64,000 bases of DNA, taken from IMG/VR virus record IMGVR_UViG_3300033388_004609, positions 22,349 through 86,348 of that record. One strand, given 5' to 3'. The stretch comes from a virus. Below, piece after piece: positions 1 to 8,908 of the stretch; positions within the stretch are counted from its first letter, which is position 1; every line of letters starts with the position of its first letter. The position numbers and the translations under genes are program-made. A model generated the notes under the pieces. The model did no database searches and had not been told where the DNA came from. It was given only the letters and a program-made list of their open reading frames with translations.

Positions 1-1327
1 GCGCAGACGCAAGCTCTGTACGCCTCATATAAACATTATATAGATACTTGTAAGGTTTTACCCTATCCATAAGAGATATTCCCTCACTGGTATTTATACT
101 ATATATTGTACCTACATATGGTGGTAAGCACTTAGAAGGATTACTCATTGACGATCCTATCCTTGGTAGAGGCTCCATTCTAACATATATATCCGGGCCT
201 ATCTTATACCCTTGCCACCATTCATTAATCCAGAACCATTTAACTTTCCAACCAAGATCATCTCTTATAGGAAAATTCTCATCAACAAACGTTTCTCTTT
301 CATCTCCATTCTTATCTATATAAGCAAGTTTACCAACCTTCTTACGTGATTTCCATACTACACGGGAAACTCTTATATCCCCATCAGCATTATAATGACT
401 ACCGTAGCCATGAGTTGTCTTACCATCAACGGTTATGAGTTGGGAGTTTGAGTGATATGTACTATCCTGGGCACTATCAATAGGACCAACAAGTACAATA
501 TCTGCCGGATGTTTTCCAAACCGGCTTTTTTCTTCAAGTTGCGAAACCTGATCACTGCTCAAAACATCCCAAAACTCATCGATCACACTACCCACGGATC
601 GAAAACCGTCCTCCACTATTAGATCTGCGTCTTCTATCTTATGACTTTCCCCCATTCCCATCGTATAAATGTTTAGAGGGTTTTTTCTTGTTGTTATCGG
701 TTCACCATGTATTGCATCTACAGCAAATATTTCTTCTGCAGCTACAAGCACATCAAAGAATGATGAACTGAAAATATGTTTTAATTGTTGTGTATGCCAA
801 AAATATGAAAGGATCCTACTACCCATCTTCTCAGAAGCATCTTGGTATTCATATTCCTGGTAATGTTTTAATTGTTCCATTCTTCTTCCTGCTTGCTCTT
901 CCGAATAATCTGAATTACTTATTTCAGAAAACATAAGATCCCTTAATTGCATACCCATCGCATACTCTTTTGCACTTATGGCATCTTCATTAACTGTTCT
1001 TAACCGAAAATCAAATCTACGTTTCGCTTCTTCTCCTTTTAAAACATTAAACTTTGATAACTCGATAGGATAATTCTGAATCTTCGCGGGAAAATGAACA
1101 CCTTTAATATTCATAGGATTAAAAACCTTCTCGATCTCCGCTTCGTCAATTATTCCAGCTATCAAATTATAATTCACCACAAGGTCCGCTTTACGTTTTC
1201 TAATTATTCCAGTTTCGGAAGTAGTAATCGTTAATCCTGCTTCGATATTTTCTTTTCCCCATGTCTTGTTTTTCTCTGTCATGGTTTTCTTCTGAGCAGG
1301 TAAATGATAAAGTTTTGTTTGTAACAT
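1..1327 (-). CDS. Portal protein, C-terminus cut by window edge
   Basis: The open frame runs without a stop from an ATG at 1327 to the left edge (442 codons seen), directly after the terminase stop. The product would form the dodecameric portal ring through which DNA is packaged. The call rests on its place immediately downstream of TerL, its size, and the internal segment around residues 400-435 (VKPYKYLYN), which resembles portal proteins of crAss-like phages. It has an acidic, charged composition and no signal peptide. Only four bases separate its start from the terminase stop, so the two are probably translated from one late message. Family assignment is from context plus recall, not from an alignment. 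Confidence 0.72.
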   Translation of the reverse strand, partial: MLQTKLYHLPAQKKTMTEKNKTWGKENIEAGLTITTSETGIIRKRKADLVVNYNLIAGIIDEAEIEKVFNPMNIKGVHFPAKIQNYPIELSKFNVLKGEEAKRRFDFRLRTVNEDAISAKEYAMGMQLRDLMFSEISNSDYSEEQAGRRMEQLKHYQEYEYQDASEKMGSRILSYFWHTQQLKHIFSSSFFDVLVAAEEIFAVDAIHGEPITTRKNPLNIYTMGMGESHKIEDADLIVEDGFRSVGSVIDEFWDVLSSDQVSQLEEKSRFGKHPADIVLVGPIDSAQDSTYHSNSQLITVDGKTTHGYGSHYNADGDIRVSRVVWKSRKKVGKLAYIDKNGDERETFVDENFPIRDDLGWKVKWFWINEWWQGYKIGPDIYVRMEPLPRIGSSMSNPSKCLPPYVGTIYSINTSEGISLMDRVKPYKYLYNVYMRRTELASA

Positions 1328-1331
1328 AATT

Positions 1332-4300
1332 TTAAATTTTTAGTTGTTTTTTTAATTCTCTCATTTTTAACATTTTTGCAAATGGATCTGCTTTCTCCAT
1401 GGCTTTATATTTAAACATATCCATTCTTGCAAAAAAACCTGGTACCTCCAATGCTTTATGTGATTCCTCCGGATCGAAATGCATCATGTCTTCTTTAAGA
1501 AGCATCAACATTCCAAATGCGCTTACTCTGTCAAAATTACCGTCTTTATGCCAATATATAAATTCCTGTAATAATGGAATAGATCGTATTGTATGTAAAT
1601 TCATTAACTCACTACTACTGCTAACTTTAGTCACCAAATGTATTAATGATAATTCTCTCGCCCATTTATTTATTCCCTGTGTACCAGGAGATCCTTTTCC
1701 ACGATTAAGTACTACTTTATCAACTACCTTATCAGCTACTACCTTTGGAGTATCACAAAGCAAGTATGAAGAGAATGTATTATTCATATAAGTCCCCATA
1801 CCCTTGCAATCATTCTCGTAATTACACTTAGCATTATAATATATTAGTAACCTGCGAACATTTTCATAATACATATTCGCTGTCAGTGGCCGACCAGTAT
1901 ATTCTGCAACAATTCTACCTGTCACTTTATTCATGACAAATGTTGAACCAAGTGAATCTGTTGTTGAGTCATCATGGTCATATGTATCGTTACCAGCTAT
2001 ATAAAGTCCATACGGCACTTCTCCATCCTCTCCTGTTACTGGATGCTCATAGATCACTATACACCCTTCTATAAGCTTCTTATCGTTTAAAGGGAATGTT
2101 CTAATCGGTCTTGCCTCAGGATCTAGTTTCCATTCAATCTTTTCAGTCTCCGGGTTAATTACAAGTTTACCAACATACTCTGTGTCTTCGAATTTTTCAG
2201 GGTGAGTTCTTACATACGCAAGATGTTCTTTAAGATCATTAATAGGAAAGATAGTACCACCAATACGCATACATGCTTCCTGTGGTGTCTTGGGTTCTTC
2301 TGCAATGTGTCTTATTATTGCTTCGGGATTCTTTGTTTCATTTCTTACTTTATCCCTATCAGCCTCTATTAGTTTATCTGCAAGTTCTGTATCTGAATTA
2401 CCATCCTTATCCATGGTCCCTTCAAGATTCTTTAATACAGAAGAAAAGAAACCAGACTTCGATCCAGCAGTTGTAGTATCCCATATATTAGGAACCATAT
2501 GAACATTATATCCACCACCTTCATAATAAAGTTGCTCTAACCCCATAAAGTCTTGATTTTCAGTTCCTCCAGTTTGTTTGGTTATAAAATTGTTTGAGAT
2601 ATATGTATTTGTGTAAGCTGTATGAAGATTATAAATATTCTGCATCCCTATATATTCAACCTTTGTAACAGATTCGGTTCTAAAATTAGTCATTCCTTTT
2701 TTGCCAATAAAAAAATGACCTTTATCATTATCAGGATTCAATTCGAAAACACCTTTATTAATTCTGCTTCTATCTATAGAATTAGATTCATGTATCCGTC
2801 TCAAGACTTCCACTTTTTTCTTAGACAAAAGTTTAATATTCTTTTCGAAATTCTTTACATCATTTATATTTGTAATATACAATCTATAAACATATTCTTT
2901 ACCACCACTATATCCGCTAGTTCTCTTCTCTTTGATTATATTACCATGAATGCCAAACTTCGTCAACTGATAATAAACCTCCTTAAGTAAAGGTTTAATA
3001 TTACTCGTCAATACTACTCGAACTGTTTTCTTTTGCTTAGTCCATGTCACATGACCATCTGCATCAAAATAGCCTGCAAGTAAATCAGAAAGTGATTTTT
3101 TATTATATTCGTGAATATTCTTAGGGAGCCTTTTATCATCTTTTACTTGTCCGTATATACCAATATCTTTTAATACATGTGAAAAGTTCTTTATTCCTAC
3201 CGAATCATGCACTCCTCCATTACTCATAAATTTTGATTTGTATATAGAGGTATCATAATTTTTCTTAACATATTTTAATATTGAATCGTCTGCACATGAC
3301 AATTGAGGAGTTGCTCCTTTTGTATAATTTCCATCACCAATTAATAATCCTATTAATCGAGCATCTTTTATATTCTTTTTCCCAAATACAGGAACTTCAT
3401 CAATCTTTAATAATTGATCTCCTGGTTTTATATTTTTTGTTAATGTAAACGAAACTCTTCTTCCTGCCTGAAATTTTCCATCCATATATTTATACCATTG
3501 AGGTCTTGTCCACATTAATGGATGATCTCCTGAACATTCTATATAATTTTCTCCTGAAGTTGTTATTCTATAACATGGCTTTTTTTCAGGAGGTTTAAAC
3601 CATTTTATTTTTTCTTTATAGGACTTATAACCATCGTAACCTATAATTCCATCCTCTTGTTGTAAATCTTCAATATTTATTAGTTTTCCATCTTTCGTCC
3701 ATACTTTAGTTCCTGCACAAACACAGCCGAAGGATGCTTGCAAACCAAAAGTAAGTCTTCCTTGTTGCATACTTTTTAAGGAGATGTTCCATGCTTTTAA
3801 TAAGTTAGGATTTTTTCCGCTCTCTTCATACAGTATTAATTTTCCACGCTTGCCACGTGCTTTGTTCCAATTGTTTTTTAGACTTACTCCTATTATCTCT
3901 GACTTAAATCCTTTCTCTATTTTTAATCCATTCCTCTGAATATAGTAAGAAGCTCTTCTATGCATTACACTATTATGGACCTGTCGTCTTTTTCCCCATG
4001 GAGTATGATTTTCTATATGAGTCATCATATCCCATGCCTTGGTTATTATACCATCTTCAATAAGATAATCTTTATCATCCGCAAAACAATAACTTTTACT
4101 TCCTGGAATAAGATAATAATTACGATTACACATACCGCCACCTTTAAGACTAAATCCTCTCCCCCTGGTTTTGATTACCACTGCATGTTCACCACTCTCT
4201 TCTGCATCATTCAGATAATGAAAATATGTATAATCATTATCCCAAAAATGAGGAAATTGATCCTCCCTATCAGCTTGTGTCTGTTTGGTTAATTCATCAA

Positions 4301-4625
4301 ATCCCCTTTTGTTATCATCTATTTTTTCTCTCTCTACAGCAATAGGTATTGGACAATAATTTAGATAGAAATAAAAATAACCAGGAATCCAATCTCTTCC
4401 AATATCATATCCAAAGACTGATCTCCTGGCTTCTTCTTCCCAGAATTTATAGTACATACTATTGGGGTGAGAATTTACAGGGTAATTAGTGTATCTTCCA
4501 AACTCTTCAAAATGCAGAGCAGAAGCACGCCATTCATCGGTATTATAATGTTTAGTATTCTTATAATAACCTGATGTGATTATATCGCTTTTAGGTTGCA
4601 CCGGTGATAAAATGTCACTGGTCAT
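1332..4625 (-). CDS. terL: Terminase large subunit (TerL) interrupted by an intein
   Basis: Packaging ATPase/nuclease. The N-terminal extein carries a Walker A-like stretch TRGRGFSLKGG (residues ~153-163) and a Walker B-like LILYEESG (~263-270). The C-terminal part has the acidic AGNDTYDHDD stretch expected of the RNase H-fold nuclease and a later ENDC. At residue 301 the extein is broken by a 384-residue intein (Cys301 to Gln684), and the sequence resumes with Thr685 in a glycine-rich TGGTENQ segment. Without the intein the protein would be about 713 residues, a usual TerL size. It follows a 184-aa gene by 6 bases and precedes the portal, the common packaging order. Splicing must occur for a functional terminase. 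Confidence 0.93.
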   Translation of the reverse strand: MTSDILSPVQPKSDIITSGYYKNTKHYNTDEWRASALHFEEFGRYTNYPVNSHPNSMYYKFWEEEARRSVFGYDIGRDWIPGYFYFYLNYCPIPIAVEREKIDDNKRGFDELTKQTQADREDQFPHFWDNDYTYFHYLNDAEESGEHAVVIKTRGRGFSLKGGGMCNRNYYLIPGSKSYCFADDKDYLIEDGIITKAWDMMTHIENHTPWGKRRQVHNSVMHRRASYYIQRNGLKIEKGFKSEIIGVSLKNNWNKARGKRGKLILYEESGKNPNLLKAWNISLKSMQQGRLTFGLQASFGCVCAGTKVWTKDGKLINIEDLQQEDGIIGYDGYKSYKEKIKWFKPPEKKPCYRITTSGENYIECSGDHPLMWTRPQWYKYMDGKFQAGRRVSFTLTKNIKPGDQLLKIDEVPVFGKKNIKDARLIGLLIGDGNYTKGATPQLSCADDSILKYVKKNYDTSIYKSKFMSNGGVHDSVGIKNFSHVLKDIGIYGQVKDDKRLPKNIHEYNKKSLSDLLAGYFDADGHVTWTKQKKTVRVVLTSNIKPLLKEVYYQLTKFGIHGNIIKEKRTSGYSGGKEYVYRLYITNINDVKNFEKNIKLLSKKKVEVLRRIHESNSIDRSRINKGVFELNPDNDKGHFFIGKKGMTNFRTESVTKVEYIGMQNIYNLHTAYTNTYISNNFITKQTGGTENQDFMGLEQLYYEGGGYNVHMVPNIWDTTTAGSKSGFFSSVLKNLEGTMDKDGNSDTELADKLIEADRDKVRNETKNPEAIIRHIAEEPKTPQEACMRIGGTIFPINDLKEHLAYVRTHPEKFEDTEYVGKLVINPETEKIEWKLDPEARPIRTFPLNDKKLIEGCIVIYEHPVTGEDGEVPYGLYIAGNDTYDHDDSTTDSLGSTFVMNKVTGRIVAEYTGRPLTANMYYENVRRLLIYYNAKCNYENDCKGMGTYMNNTFSSYLLCDTPKVVADKVVDKVVLNRGKGSPGTQGINKWARELSLIHLVTKVSSSSELMNLHTIRSIPLLQEFIYWHKDGNFDRVSAFGMLMLLKEDMMHFDPEESHKALEVPGFFARMDMFKYKAMEKADPFAKMLKMRELKKQLKI
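2574..3725 (-). other. Intein with LAGLIDADG endonuclease inside TerL
   Basis: Block A is CVCAGTKVW, starting with the nucleophile Cys301. Block B is SGDHPL with His368. Two LAGLIDADG motifs of a dodecapeptide endonuclease are visible: LIGLLIGDG (424-432) and LLAGYFDADG (515-524). The C-terminal blocks read NIYNLHTAYTNTYISNNFITKQ in two pieces (NIYNLHTAYTNT, then YISNNFITKQ), with Thr685 as the +1 residue. The usual His-Asn end is Lys-Gln here. Inteins ending in Gln are known to splice, but they are rare. The insertion point is in the ATPase domain after ASFG, a conserved site favourable for homing. Confidence 0.92.
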
Positions 4626-4631
4626 AATATG

Positions 4632-5186
4632 TTATTTTATATCTTTAAGCCAGGTGGCTTTCTCTTTATCTTCAAACATTCCTGCTTTTCCTCCACCCCG
4701 GATTATCATCTCTTCTTCTTCATGAAACACTTTCCTCTCCCATTTCTCCAACTTCTCAAGTATTACTTCTATATCTTTTAAACTCTTCGTGATCTTTGCA
4801 GGTTCATAATCTTTTTTCTTTACTGGGTTATATTTTAAACTTTCAAGATAAGCTATAAGAGAATCTACTGTCATTCTAATAGACTTAAGGTATCTCATAG
4901 AGGAAGTAAGTTGTAATTTTTCATACTTTTCTATTGCTTCTATAACGGTATCATCAGGAATATACTTTTTATCTTTCATGATATCTTTAGCAATATTCTC
5001 CTCTTTCTCTAAGCCAAAGGTATTATATTCTGACTTATAATCAGCAATAAAATATATATATGCAAATTCTTGTTTAGCTTTTTTCTTGGTTTTTGAAGGA
5101 TCACGATCCCATATTTTTTTAAATTCCGGCACCAACATTAACATTGGATCAGGTACCATTTCGTTATTCTCGTTATAATTAAACAT
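4632..5186 (-). CDS. Conserved phage protein next to TerL (possible small terminase)
   Basis: 184 residues, mainly charged helices (many Lys/Glu, e.g. KDIEVILEKLEKWERKVFHEEEE near 130-155, given here in part). It has no catalytic motif. It lies directly upstream of TerL with a 6-base gap and downstream of an 88-aa HTH-like gene. Small-terminase subunits are often helical proteins encoded at this place, so a TerS-like role is possible, but nothing in the sequence proves it. Confidence 0.6.
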   Translation of the reverse strand: MFNYNENNEMVPDPMLMLVPEFKKIWDRDPSKTKKKAKQEFAYIYFIADYKSEYNTFGLEKEENIAKDIMKDKKYIPDDTVIEAIEKYEKLQLTSSMRYLKSIRMTVDSLIAYLESLKYNPVKKKDYEPAKITKSLKDIEVILEKLEKWERKVFHEEEEMIIRGGGKAGMFEDKEKATWLKDIK

Positions 5187-5189
5187 ATC

Positions 5190-5456
5190 TTATCTATTTA
5201 GTGCTATACGTTTCTGTTCTTTCAAATAATATTTGCGACTTATATATTTTAATCGTTTTTTATTGACCTTGAATAATCCAAACAATGGTAATCTGACTGA
5301 TGGCAAAAATCCCTTTTCTTCATCTGCCATATTTATTACTTCCTTCACCCCTTCAAATTGCGACATCACTATCATATATATTGTTGTCTTTCTAAGACCA
5401 TGTTTCTCTGCTAATCTGGATAACTCTTTGTCTGTCCATTTACTCTTCATGACCAT
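5190..5456 (-). CDS. Small basic protein, HTH-like N-terminus
   Basis: 88 residues. The first ~35 (WTDKELSRLAEKHGLRKTTIY) read like a helix-turn-helix of the kind that recognises DNA. The C-terminal 25 are very basic (VNKKRLKYISRKYYLKEQKR). It overlaps the upstream gene by 17 bases and ends 3 bases before the next start, so it is part of the packaging operon. A DNA-binding role is an inference; the exact family is not recognised. Confidence 0.6.
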   Translation of the reverse strand: MVMKSKWTDKELSRLAEKHGLRKTTIYMIVMSQFEGVKEVINMADEEKGFLPSVRLPLFGLFKVNKKRLKYISRKYYLKEQKRIALNR

Positions 5457-5853
5457 TAATCTTAAATTTGAAACTTAATAGTTGAGTTTCGTTACTATAT
5501 ACAATGAATGGTTTATTTATAGTTTTCCCATTAAGAATTCTCATTTTTCTTAACATTGAAAAGTAATTATTTAATTGATGAATTTTTATTCCAAGGTCAA
5601 AACATATATTTTCTTTTATATGTTTTCCGAATACAACATCCCATTTTACATTATCAGGTAAGTCTTTATTAAGATCATTATGATATAGTAATTTGGCATA
5701 TATTTTCAACGGGATATCACTTAATCTGATTTTCTTTTTATTCACCTTAGATAGTATAGCATCTAGTACAGGACGCTTTAACGTGAGGTATTCAAGAAAG
5801 AATTTTTCTTTGGTTGTGGGAATAATAATCTCTTCTACCGATGCTCCTAACAT
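5440..5853 (-). CDS. Hypothetical protein, winged-helix-like
   Basis: 137 residues, Lys/Ile/Leu-rich. It has a run KIHQLNNYFSMLRKMRILNGKTI (given in part) that looks like a recognition helix followed by a wing. It heads the five-gene packaging block; about 220 bases upstream hold no gene. No close family was recognised. Confidence 0.55.
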   Translation of the reverse strand: MLGASVEEIIIPTTKEKFFLEYLTLKRPVLDAILSKVNKKKIRLSDIPLKIYAKLLYHNDLNKDLPDNVKWDVVFGKHIKENICFDLGIKIHQLNNYFSMLRKMRILNGKTINKPFIVYSNETQLLSFKFKINGHEE

Positions 5854-6071
5854 ATCCTAACGAAATTATACATTTAGTACAAATGAAAAAATACTGTTGT
5901 ACAAAATGAAATTATATGTTTCAAAGATATATTATAAAAAAACAACAGCCAAATAAAAATATAATATTCTTATCTGGCTGCTATCCTAAAAGTTCGAAAT
6001 CTCCTTGCTGCGTCTCAAACTTTCCTAGGTACTGCTTTACGTCAAAGATACAATTTAAAAACTATTCGCAA
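5854..6071. other. Intergenic gap with a small hairpin
   Basis: No convincing gene. CAGCCA (5946-5951) and TGGCTG (5975-5980) form a 6-bp stem around an AT-rich loop. It lies between the GroES-like gene and the packaging genes on the minus strand, a reasonable place for a late promoter or processing site, but no TTTG/TAnnTTTG pair is seen. Confidence 0.4.
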
Positions 6072-6482
6072 CTAATAAACAATACCAAAAACTTCATGTG
6101 CTTTAATCATGTAATAAAGTTTCTTATTAACTATTACCGGTTCACCTGTACTACCCCTATAATATATCTTCTGACCTACTTTAACCGGCATAGGCATAAT
6201 TACACCTTCCTCGATAGATCGTCCGGGACCGACAGCCTTAACACTTGCCTGGTTAGGATGTTTATCCCACTTACCAAGGAACTTTGACGAAGCATCTGCA
6301 TAGGTCGTATACTCTTCTCTTCGTTGCTTTTCAATCTCTAATATATTACTTGGTTTTGCTGCATCAACCGACACAAGACCAAGTTTCTGTATCTTGCTTT
6401 CTTCTTTAGACTTAATGTTTATTCTCTCAATCACTATCCAGTCCTCGACCGGGTGTAGTGGAAATTTAATTGGATCTTTCAT
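6072..6482 (-). CDS. GroES-like co-chaperonin
   Basis: Likely caps the host GroEL so that phage proteins, classically the capsid protein, can fold. The N-terminus HPVEDWIVIERI matches the first strand of Cpn10. The second half aligns by eye with GroES: KAVGPGR, then EEGVIMPMPVKVGQKIYY, then VIVNKKLYYMIKAHEVFGIV. At 136 residues it is longer than host GroES (about 95) because of an inserted stretch at ~30-70. The mobile-loop region is therefore unusual, as in T4 gp31 which replaces GroES. No GroEL gene is in the window. It precedes the packaging block and follows the SSB gene. Confidence 0.82.
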   Translation of the reverse strand: MKDPIKFPLHPVEDWIVIERINIKSKEESKIQKLGLVSVDAAKPSNILEIEKQRREEYTTYADASSKFLGKWDKHPNQASVKAVGPGRSIEEGVIMPMPVKVGQKIYYRGSTGEPVIVNKKLYYMIKAHEVFGIVY

Positions 6483-6500
6483 ACTGCGTTTTTATTAATA

Positions 6501-7040
6501 TTAAAATGGTAAATCTGTATTTTCATTATTGCAATCCTCCGGTTCTTCTTTATTTTCTTTTTCTACAATCTTTGCTTCGCTTACTTGTGGTTCTTTCTTA
6601 CCAAACAATTCATCATCTACTGCATCCTCGTTAGCTCCACCACCCAGTATATCATTACTCTCTCCATTCATAGATAATACCTCTCCCGGTCTTATAACAT
6701 CTCCTAACGTGCTATGATTGGTACCATCAAGTAAATCTATCGTTAATACATCAAGGTTGGTAAAGTACATCATTTTCCCATCCTTATTTTCCCACTTCCT
6801 GCCGGTAAGTCTATACTCAATCATCACCTTATCTCCTTCCTTTATTTCAGAAAGCCTTGTAGTCATATTCTGTACACACTGGAACTTCACAAATTCTTCA
6901 TTAGGTTCTCCTTTATAATTAAGATCCTCTATTACTAACAGAAATTCCTGTTTACGAAAAGTAGATGACACCTCTTTTATTGGTAATTTTTTCTCAATTA
7001 CTCCAACTATTCTGAATTTATTTTCTTCCATTGCTATCAA
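6501..7040 (-). CDS. OB-fold single-strand DNA-binding protein (DUF3127-like)
   Basis: Residues ~8-105 match the DUF3127 pattern typical of Bacteroidota and their phages: a strand-rich OB fold with RKQEFLLVIED, EGDKVMIEYRLTGR, and MMYFTNLDVLTID. It is followed by a Glu/Asn-rich linker and a C-terminal DLPF. That end resembles the acidic DIPF tail through which SSB proteins recruit partners. A role as the phage SSB is therefore likely. ATG at 7040 and ATG at 7031 (MEENKF) are both possible starts. It lies 18 bases from the GroES-like gene. Confidence 0.75.
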   Translation of the reverse strand: MIAMEENKFRIVGVIEKKLPIKEVSSTFRKQEFLLVIEDLNYKGEPNEEFVKFQCVQNMTTRLSEIKEGDKVMIEYRLTGRKWENKDGKMMYFTNLDVLTIDLLDGTNHSTLGDVIRPGEVLSMNGESNDILGGGANEDAVDDELFGKKEPQVSEAKIVEKENKEEPEDCNNENTDLPF

Positions 7041-7073
7041 ATTAAATATTTATAAAAGTACAAAAAATATCAA

Positions 7074-8183
7074 TTAAGGGAAAGCTTTACACATAGAATC
7101 ATTGATTATTACTTTCTCAACTATTTCATTATAACTACCGAATGTGCATCTAGGACAATCTTTTACTTTAATATCGCGTATCATTTTTCTATGAAATTCT
7201 GTATTCCATACTTTAAGTATCTCTACTGGATCCGGATCATGCTTGCATAATATTAAATCCTTTCTTCCGCGCATGTCAAAACATGTATGAACATTACCAT
7301 CAGCACCAAATGTAGGTAACAAAGGAATCGCCCAACATCGTGAGAAATTTACTTTACGTGAGAAATCCGGATTGAACTTATGTCTTATTCCATACACTCT
7401 AAAATATTTTGTTTCAAGTTTCATCCCTTCATTTAATTGCTTATTTATCCTATCAATTAAACTTGTATAATCCGGTTTTCTTATTACATGAGGTAGATTA
7501 TCCCATCCTGCCGGTCTTAAATGAAAATCATGTACTCCTATTTCTTTAGCCAATTTTATTGCATCATATATCTCTAATGCATTACCAGGAGTTAAAAGAA
7601 ATTTGAATGCCACATCACATTTCGAATTAGTATCTCTAATCCTTTTTACAACTTTCTTAATATTTTCTATTACTAATTTAAACATTCCACCACCATTAAG
7701 TCCCTTAAGTTTATTATATGTTTCTGTTGTTGCTGCATCTACAGAGAATCCTATCCATCTTGCTGTACGTGCTATTGCTTCTATATGATACTCCTTCATA
7801 ATAGATCCATTAGTAATAATTCCTATCTCCATACCATGATAATACATTCTATTATACAAACTTACCAAATTAGGATTCATAAAACTCTCACCGCCACCAG
7901 CGATGCATGCTGAATTAGGAGTCTTATGTCTTGTTGAATTTCTCCAATCAGCTAAAAAATCCACTAATTTTATCATATGTTTCTCTGACATATCCATCCC
8001 ACTTTCATGTATCATCTTCCAAGCATTACAATGCGGACATTTAAAATTGCATCTATTTGAAGGATCAATATCTACGGTTATCGGTGGTAAGTAATCTTCT
8101 TTAGCACACCCTTCAAGATGTTTTCTCCACAATAACACTTTTGCACTATTAAACGGATTCCAAGGATTAGACCATTCTTTCAT
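7074..8183 (-). CDS. Radical SAM/SPASM enzyme
   Basis: 369 residues. The radical SAM cluster motif CNFKCPHC (residues ~47-54) is intact, followed by a GGGES-like strand (IAGGGESFMNP) expected of the SAM-binding half. The C-terminus has a SPASM-like Cys set (CWAIP, CFDM, CKHD, CPRC) for an auxiliary Fe-S cluster. Such enzymes modify peptides or sugars, or cut C-C/C-H bonds; the substrate cannot be told. It is the last gene of the sugar-modification cassette and sits 6 bases downstream of the epimerase. Confidence 0.88.
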   Translation of the reverse strand: MKEWSNPWNPFNSAKVLLWRKHLEGCAKEDYLPPITVDIDPSNRCNFKCPHCNAWKMIHESGMDMSEKHMIKLVDFLADWRNSTRHKTPNSACIAGGGESFMNPNLVSLYNRMYYHGMEIGIITNGSIMKEYHIEAIARTARWIGFSVDAATTETYNKLKGLNGGGMFKLVIENIKKVVKRIRDTNSKCDVAFKFLLTPGNALEIYDAIKLAKEIGVHDFHLRPAGWDNLPHVIRKPDYTSLIDRINKQLNEGMKLETKYFRVYGIRHKFNPDFSRKVNFSRCWAIPLLPTFGADGNVHTCFDMRGRKDLILCKHDPDPVEILKVWNTEFHRKMIRDIKVKDCPRCTFGSYNEIVEKVIINDSMCKAFP

Positions 8184-8188
8184 AATCT

Positions 8189-8884
8189 TTACTTTAAAAT
8201 ATCATTTAAATAATGTAATGAAGTTTTTAGTTGGCTATCATCAGTATCGTAATCGTAAATAATTTTCTTTGCTTTTTCATTAACATGTAACTTTTTAGAT
8301 AACACATTAGTAATCTCTTGTACTGTTATATTGTCGCTACTATACAACCTTATTATTTCATTCCTTTTAGAATACAAATATTCTTTGATTTTCTTTGCTA
8401 CTTCTGTTACAGCAATTAATTGCAGTTTTGAATCAGGGGTTAAATATACTTCCTGATTTGTCACTATATCGTTAACTACACCTTTTCTTGCATCCTTACC
8501 TATAACAGCACAGCAACGTATCACTAACCAATTATCACAATATCTTTCAACTATTTGTTCTGCCAGATATCTATTAAGCCCATATATATCAATATTCTTT
8601 TCTGCATCAATAGTTGATATGTATATATATTTATCATATTTGAAATGACTAAACGAATCTATCACAGTTGTCACAGATGTCTTAAAATCCCTTTCTGGAT
8701 ATCTGTTTGCCAGGAACTTTGTACTATTACCATTTGCATTAATTAGTATATCAAACTCTTCGCCAACGTGGCTACGATAATTACTTTTCGTAATCTCTAT
8801 TATTTCAAAATCTTTTTTAAGCGATAAAGCAATATTTTTGCCTATAAATCCAAGTGCTCCTATTATTCCTATTTTCATAATCAA
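8189..8884 (-). CDS. NAD-dependent epimerase/dehydratase-like protein
   Basis: 231 residues. The N-terminal GIIGALGFIGKN is the Rossmann dinucleotide site (GxxGFIG). IYISTIDAE and YGLNRYLAE match the Ser/Thr and Tyr-xxx-Lys catalytic pair of the extended SDR family, except that Lys is replaced by Arg (YGLNR). It is shorter than typical sugar epimerases (about 310), so the substrate domain is reduced. Start may be ATG 8884 or 8878 (MKIGIIG). It probably makes or reduces a nucleotide sugar for the neighbouring transferases. Confidence 0.8.
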   Translation of the reverse strand: MIMKIGIIGALGFIGKNIALSLKKDFEIIEITKSNYRSHVGEEFDILINANGNSTKFLANRYPERDFKTSVTTVIDSFSHFKYDKYIYISTIDAEKNIDIYGLNRYLAEQIVERYCDNWLVIRCCAVIGKDARKGVVNDIVTNQEVYLTPDSKLQLIAVTEVAKKIKEYLYSKRNEIIRLYSSDNITVQEITNVLSKKLHVNEKAKKIIYDYDTDDSQLKTSLHYLNDILK

Positions 8885-8908
8885 ATAATTTCATATTTCA
8901 AAAATTCA

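Noticed and set aside
669-4292. Several plus-strand ORFs of 60-130 codons inside portal and terminase
   Set aside because: Shadows of the minus-strand genes; no starts, spacing or motifs.
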